A stretch of 48,885 nucleotides of DNA. It comes from Acidobacteriota bacterium. GTDB taxonomy: Bacteria; Acidobacteriota; Terriglobia; Terriglobales; Acidobacteriaceae. How positions within the stretch are numbered: position 1 is the stretch's first letter; each line of letters opens with the position of its first letter. The stretch covers positions 1 to 48,885 of the forward strand of contig QIAU01000184.1 in the NCBI GenBank assembly GCA_003225055.1. Direction: 5' to 3'. Under the pieces are notes generated by a model, which saw only the letters and a program-made list of their open reading frames with translations, ran no database searches and was not told the DNA's origin. The position numbers and the translations under genes were made by a program. This document shows positions 44,743 through 48,885 of the stretch, piece after piece.

Positions 44743-46392
44743 CTAGAAGCGTCCCAACCGCACGCGGATCACTTCAGGTTTGTCGTGGAAACAAAGACCG
44801 CGGTCTGTCTCGTCGCCATTCCATAGCTTTTGCGGCTTCCACTCACTATTCCGATAGACCCCCTGTTCCGCGGTGATGATCTCGCTGCGCATCCACGGTA
44901 ATTTTCCCGGCTGATGGAAACTGACACTCGCGTCTACTCCGGTGACTAGGAACTCATCCGGGCCCAACTGAGCGACCAGCGCGGCACCATGAGCATCTTT
45001 GGTACCTGGAGCTCTGCGGCCATCGGGTTGCGGAAACCCAAAGGCCACGGTTGCCTGCCATTGCCCGAAATCCACTTCCTGCGCGGTTTGCCCTGCTTCT
45101 TCAACGGCGGTCTTGAGCTTGCCCTCAAACTCCAGTTGAGCAATCTCGCGGCTCATGGGCGCGATCAGAGCAAAGTTGCGCGCGTGTGCCTTCCGTGGCT
45201 CGTCCCCCAGGATGTTCCAGCCTGACTGGTCTACGCCGAACGGGGAAAAGCCGATCGCCCCCTCTCCCAAAGCGTAGAACAAGAACTTCCCAAAGCTGTC
45301 GCTACGGCCGGTTTCGGGAATCCATAGAGGATTGTCAGCACGGTGATACGCGCGCATCGTCTCGCGATAGAACGCGGAGTCATCGGCATAGATATCCGGC
45401 CCAATCATGTCGATCGAGGGCGCCAGCGCACGCCACAATCCCACCAACTTCTGCACCGCGCCGCCGCTGGGATACGCGATGCCGGGCATGTCCACTTGGC
45501 GTTGGGGCAGTTCGGCAGCCGGATAATCGAGCCACACGTTGATGTAATAAGGAATCGGGAACTCGGCCTTACCTGCGGCGGCGATTTCATTCATGTACTT
45601 TGCCTGGTGGTAGAACTGAAACATTTCGTCCGCATCGGCGCCGAAAACTTGACTCCAAGTCCCCGGTTGTTTGTGCGTGGCCACCAGGAGGTCGGAAGGA
45701 ACAGCTCCTGCAAATTCGCGATTGGCCTCTGCGGAATTGTCCCGTACGCTCCCGATATTGCCGGATTCATTTTCCACCTGAATCAGGAGAACGGTGTGCG
45801 GTTCGTTGTCGATCTGCTTCAAATGCCGCATCAATGTCACGAAAGCAGTTTTGTCCGCTTCGAGCGTATTGCGCGAAATCGGTGAAAGCACGTCGATCGG
45901 CTCGCCTTCGGGACGGACGACACGTGGAAAACGATTTGTATCAGTCTTCACCCACGCTGGCACATAGTGCATGTTGCCGTTCTTCCAGGTGCCAAACCAC
46001 AGCAGCACCACGCGGAGATTGTGGGAGCGAGCACCCTTCACAATTTCGTCCACATTGGTGAAGTCAAAACGCCCCTCCTGAGGCTCCAACTGCTCCCAGT
46101 AGACCGGCGCCTCCACTGTGTTTGCGCGTAGAGCAGCCATCGATTCCCATACTTGTGGGAGTTCGATAGGCCACGCACTGGAGTTGTGAATCTGACCACC
46201 GAGGATCAAGTACGGACGACCGTCAACCATGAGGGCGTAACGCCCATCCTTCTGTATGAGTTTTGGAGCTTCCGCAGCGAAGGAATTTGGAAGCAGAGTA
46301 AATGACACGAGAGTCGCAGCAATGACTCGGTGAAAATACGCTTGGTACACTCTGCAGGAAGTATCGCGGTTGGGCGACGTTTTCTCTGTCAA
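44743..46392 (-). CDS. Secreted GH35-type beta-galactosidase-like protein (DUF5597 type)
   Basis: About 549 residues from TTG 46392, which has GGAGG 4 bases upstream. A signal segment (VIAATLVSFTLLPNSFA) is followed by a TIM barrel: YALMVDGRPYLILGGQIHNS, NTVEAPVYWEQLEPQEGRFD, the acid/base motif IQVENESG and the nucleophile region LWIPETGRSD. A C-terminal beta domain follows, as in GH35 proteins with DUF5597. Such enzymes remove beta-galactosyl or related residues; specificity is not known here. It starts 19 bases after the racemase-family gene, so the two are probably cotranscribed. Confidence 0.82.
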   Translation of the reverse strand: MTEKTSPNRDTSCRVYQAYFHRVIAATLVSFTLLPNSFAAEAPKLIQKDGRYALMVDGRPYLILGGQIHNSSAWPIELPQVWESMAALRANTVEAPVYWEQLEPQEGRFDFTNVDEIVKGARSHNLRVVLLWFGTWKNGNMHYVPAWVKTDTNRFPRVVRPEGEPIDVLSPISRNTLEADKTAFVTLMRHLKQIDNEPHTVLLIQVENESGNIGSVRDNSAEANREFAGAVPSDLLVATHKQPGTWSQVFGADADEMFQFYHQAKYMNEIAAAGKAEFPIPYYINVWLDYPAAELPQRQVDMPGIAYPSGGAVQKLVGLWRALAPSIDMIGPDIYADDSAFYRETMRAYHRADNPLWIPETGRSDSFGKFLFYALGEGAIGFSPFGVDQSGWNILGDEPRKAHARNFALIAPMSREIAQLEFEGKLKTAVEEAGQTAQEVDFGQWQATVAFGFPQPDGRRAPGTKDAHGAALVAQLGPDEFLVTGVDASVSFHQPGKLPWMRSEIITAEQGVYRNSEWKPQKLWNGDETDRGLCFHDKPEVIRVRLGRF

Positions 46393-46411
46393 GCGTCCTC
46401 CTCTTTCGTGG

Positions 46412-47128
46412 CTAGCCAAATGTATGTGCTGTTCGACCGAGCAGCACGTCAACGATGGCTTCGACGTGAATCACGGTCGTATCGAGAAACTCGATATCCG
46501 GAGTGCCGGAGTCGCGCAAGAGCAGCGGGAGTTCCGTGCCTGCGAGGACTAACGCTTCGATGCCATCTTCGTTCTTCATCCTTTGCGCAATGCTCAGAAT
46601 CTCCGTCTTGGTTTCCGGCAAAAATCGATTATTCAGCAGTTCATCGATGTACTTCCTGTGAATGAATTCCCGTTCCGATTCCTTTGGTCGTACCAAAGTG
46701 ATCCCCGCCCGCTGGAACTCCTCCGGGTAGAAGCTCGCCTGCATGGTAAATCCGGTTCCAAACAGGCCCACCTTCTTCAGGCCGAGTGCCTTTGCGTAAT
46801 CAGAACTGGCGCACACGATGCTGACAAGAGGGATCGACGAACGGCGCTGGACCTCGTCGAAGACGAGATGTGGGGTGTTGGCCGCGATAAAACCAAAATC
46901 CGCACCTGCGCGCACCAGCAACTCCATGCCCGCCGCAAGATAATCGGTCAAGTCGTCTAGCCGCCCAGCGTCAAGCATGGCGATGCCCTTATCGATGTCG
47001 AGGCTATTGATGATGACCTGCGGATATCCACCATTCGGCCTTCGGGCGCGGAAGCGCGCGATGATTGAGCGGTAATAGTCGATAGTGGACTCAGGCCCAA
47101 GCCCACCGATCATTCCTGGGGTTCGCAT
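46412..47128 (-). CDS. Aspartate/glutamate racemase-family protein lacking both catalytic cysteines
   Basis: 238 residues, with the family start MIGGLGPESTIDYY and the two pseudo-symmetric halves. The first active-site motif, normally CNTxH, reads AANTPH (A83), and the second, normally GCTE, reads AGTELPL (G197), so neither cysteine is present. Cofactor-independent racemisation by two thiols is therefore not expected; this looks like a subgroup with another or no racemase activity. It is the first gene of a pair with the GH35-like gene. Confidence 0.82.
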   Translation of the reverse strand: MRTPGMIGGLGPESTIDYYRSIIARFRARRPNGGYPQVIINSLDIDKGIAMLDAGRLDDLTDYLAAGMELLVRAGADFGFIAANTPHLVFDEVQRRSSIPLVSIVCASSDYAKALGLKKVGLFGTGFTMQASFYPEEFQRAGITLVRPKESEREFIHRKYIDELLNNRFLPETKTEILSIAQRMKNEDGIEALVLAGTELPLLLRDSGTPDIEFLDTTVIHVEAIVDVLLGRTAHTFG

Positions 47129-47732
47129 CTTACGAGGAACAGATGCCTGTCGGGCAGCGTAGGATTCGAGTACAACCGCCCGACAAATCTTTGGACCTTA
47201 CTACAGCAGCATAGGAGCATGCTTCAAACGGCCGCCGGCAGGGCGTGATTAGCGTTCATAGTCACGCGACGGCGCTCGTTCGGCCCACACCAGTGACTGC
47301 GACTGGGATGTTACGCCAATGGCCGGCTAGTGCTGGTTTCCGAATGGCCGACACATTAGTGTTTCACTGCGGATGAACTACGTGCCCCCTTTGGATTGGG
47401 GGACACCGGAGGGTTCATCGCAGCATAGCCTGCATAAGCTTCGGGGCTATCCCGGACGACGCGACCAAATTGTCGGATCGGCTGGTCGCATGACAGTCAT
47501 TCGGTTCTTCACAAGGTTCGGATGCACTTTGATGAGTTGTTGCAGCGCCCAAGCAGGGCGGCTGGGAGTTCCGAGTTCTGAGTGAAATCTTGATTTCGAC
47601 AGCTATTCCACGCCACACCATCCGCTATCGGCAGTGTCTGAATTTGCAGATTGCGACACTACCCCGCTATCCTCACTATCGCCGCGGTTGCAAGCCGGTA
47701 CCGTGTATGAGATCATAAAGTAGTGAGGTAAG
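47129..47732. other. About 600 bases without a recognisable gene
   Basis: Only short frames without family resemblance or good ribosome sites are seen on either strand. The right end leads into two hairpins before the SRPBCC gene. Confidence 0.4.
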
Positions 47733-47757
47733 GGCCGGACTGAACTCCGGCCTTTTT
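47733..47757 (+). terminator. Intrinsic terminator or attenuator hairpin
   Basis: GGCCGGA and TCCGGCC form a perfect 7-bp stem with a 6-base loop, followed directly by five T. There is no gene upstream on this strand for at least 600 bases, so it may end an unseen small RNA or act as an attenuator in the leader of the SRPBCC gene. Confidence 0.65.
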
Positions 47758-47774
47758 CTATTGCGGCCAAATCC

Positions 47775-47807
47775 GGCTCGCGCTTCTGGCGCGGGCCATT
47801 TTCTTTT
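47775..47807 (+). promoter_or_regulatory. Second leader hairpin with T-rich tail just before the SRPBCC gene
   Basis: GGCTCGCGC pairs with GCGCGGGCC (9 bp, one G-T), loop TTCTG, followed by ATTTTCTTTT and immediately by the GGAGG ribosome site at 47808. The hairpin could terminate transcription or control access to the ribosome site. Confidence 0.5.
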
Positions 47808-47820
47808 GGAGGACAAGAGG

Positions 47821-48309
47821 ATGACCGAATTTCGAGGAAAACGCGTCACTCACGAATACACGCAAACCAATGCCGCCTCCCCGGCGGAGGTTTTCCCGTT
47901 GTTATGTCCGGTGCGAGAGACCGACTGGGTTCCCGGATGGCAATACCGGATGATCTATTCCCTTTCCGGAGCCGCGGAAGCCGACTGCGTTTTCACAACC
48001 CCGAATGAGGACGGCTCGGAGACAATCTGGACGGTCACGGAGTACGATCCCACCGCACTACGCGTCGCCTTCGCCTGGGTGAATCCGGGCTGGGTGGCAG
48101 CACGGATCAGAATCTCGTTAGTCGGCAACTCGCGAGGCACGACGGACGCAAGCATCTGCTATTTCTACACTGGACTGTCGGAAGCAGGCAATCGAGAGGT
48201 GGAGCGCTATAACCAAGATTGGTTCGCTCACAAAATGCAAAGCTGGGAAGAGGCTATCAACTACTATTTGAGGACGGGAAAGCTGCTCGATGCTGCTGAG
48301 TGGGAATAG
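47821..48309 (+). CDS. SRPBCC-family (START-like) small protein
   Basis: 162 residues from ATG 47821, preceded by GGAGG at 8-base spacing. The pattern is that of polyketide-cyclase/START-like folds: NAASPAEVFPLLCPVRETDW at the first helix, a run of alternating beta strands (CVFTTPNEDGSETIWTVTEY; VAARIRISLVGN) and a long C-terminal helix (KMQSWEEAINYYLRTG). No signal peptide, so cytoplasmic. These proteins bind hydrophobic ligands in a cavity; the ligand here is unknown. Confidence 0.75.
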   Translation: MTEFRGKRVTHEYTQTNAASPAEVFPLLCPVRETDWVPGWQYRMIYSLSGAAEADCVFTTPNEDGSETIWTVTEYDPTALRVAFAWVNPGWVAARIRISLVGNSRGTTDASICYFYTGLSEAGNREVERYNQDWFAHKMQSWEEAINYYLRTGKLLDAAEWE

Positions 48310-48465
48310 CAAGGACTTTGTGGCTTCATCGGAACTGATTTGGAAACCAAAGGAGTTCAGTTTTCCGTGCAGAACGGAGCTGCCCGTGGTTGTTGGTGTA
48401 ATAATGGCCTGTTGCGTCAGTTATCGCCGTGTGCGATTATCTGGCAGTTCTACGCCCAAGTCAGA

Positions 48466-48547
48466 CACCCGCAAAGCGGGTGGCTTGATGAGTGGGGCCG
48501 CCTCAAAGGCGGTTGCCCTGTTCCTTAAGTCGTCGCGCTAAAGCGCG
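48466..48547 (+). repeat. Cluster of three short GC-rich hairpins (REP-like)
   Basis: Three hairpins with 3-4 base A-containing loops lie within 82 bases: CACCCGC-AAA-GCGGGTG (48466-48482), CCGCCT-CAA-AGGCGG (48498-48512) and CGCGC-TAAA-GCGCG (48534-48547... stem ends at 48547). This resembles REP sequences acted on by REP-associated tyrosine transposases. The rest of 48310-48885 shows no gene that I can recognise. Confidence 0.5.
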
Positions 48548-48885
48548 CCTCCGTTGCTGGTTTAAAACTGTCCGCCTGTTCCATCCGCGTTTTCTTGTTC
48601 GCGGATGTATTGGCGGGACTTGTTCCAGTTCAAATCCGACCGTGGACAGGGCGTAACCGCGTGCCAAGTGGAGCCAACAACCATCTCTGCTTAGGTACAC
48701 AAAGCACAGAGCGCAGACACCCGAACTCGCTGATGCTGCTAATCCCCACCTTTTGGTCCAGCGAGGGCTACCGAGGAGATGGTTGGGAACGACCATCGAA
48801 ATTGGTCTTATATGGGGAACGCTAGTGCATCACGTACTTGCGGGCACTCTTGCAAGAATCGCCCTTCAACTCCTGACCGAACGTC

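Overview
The window reads as a piece of a soil Acidobacteriota chromosome, most like the Solibacter/Bryobacter side of the phylum. This is inferred from gene content: two very large Oar-type TonB-dependent receptors with an N-terminal carboxypeptidase-regulatory-like domain and no SusD, many secreted glycosidases, TPR proteins, an SSS symporter and a NarL-type two-component system. No rRNA, tRNA or CRISPR array was seen.

Layout. 1-9952: a sugar catabolic block. On the minus strand are a FucI-like isomerase and a ribulokinase-like gene that has lost its middle. On the plus strand are a DUF4380-type secreted protein, an SSS symporter, a small membrane protein, a secreted (alpha/alpha)-barrel protein and a LacI-family regulator. 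A 12-bp palindrome of form TGAAWCGWTTCA lies in the isomerase promoter (2518), upstream of the DUF4380 gene (2635), in the lacI-type promoter (8854) and in front of the first TonB operon (12331), so one local regulator probably controls the block. 10002-21907: a minus-strand GH172-type (DUF2961) enzyme, then a plus-strand operon of TonB receptor, TPR protein, headless GH31 fragment, DUF4185-like lipoprotein and a second GH172-type enzyme. 21900-25331: a graveyard with a group II intron (antisense, abutting the end of the GH172 gene), a broken CRTAC1/UnbV-type gene and a sugar-dehydrogenase SDR lacking its cofactor-binding part. 25632-28250: a secreted debranching-enzyme-like glycosidase. 28264-38786 (minus): a second operon in the order TonB receptor, TPR protein, Tat-exported GH63-like enzyme, GH127, GH172. 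39042-42940 (minus): response regulator, histidine kinase with a lectin-like sensor region, and a ribose-type binding protein, a likely sugar-sensing unit for the second operon. 43084-48885: a phosphoesterase, a group II intron scar, a GH35-like enzyme, an Asp/Glu racemase-family protein without its cysteines, an SRPBCC protein behind two hairpins, and a REP-like hairpin cluster.

How it works together (inference). Both TonB operons start with receptor plus a ~484-residue secreted TPR protein and end with GH172, so they look like duplicated polysaccharide-utilisation loci in which a TPR protein replaces SusD. The pairing of DUF4185 (family of the GH183 endo-D-arabinanases) with GH172 (exo-furanosidases including D-arabinofuranosidases), next to a FucI-type isomerase and ribulokinase, suggests that pentofuranose polymers, possibly D-arabinan of actinobacterial walls, are the target. 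Several catabolic genes carry large internal or 5' deletions, so part of the system may be decaying.
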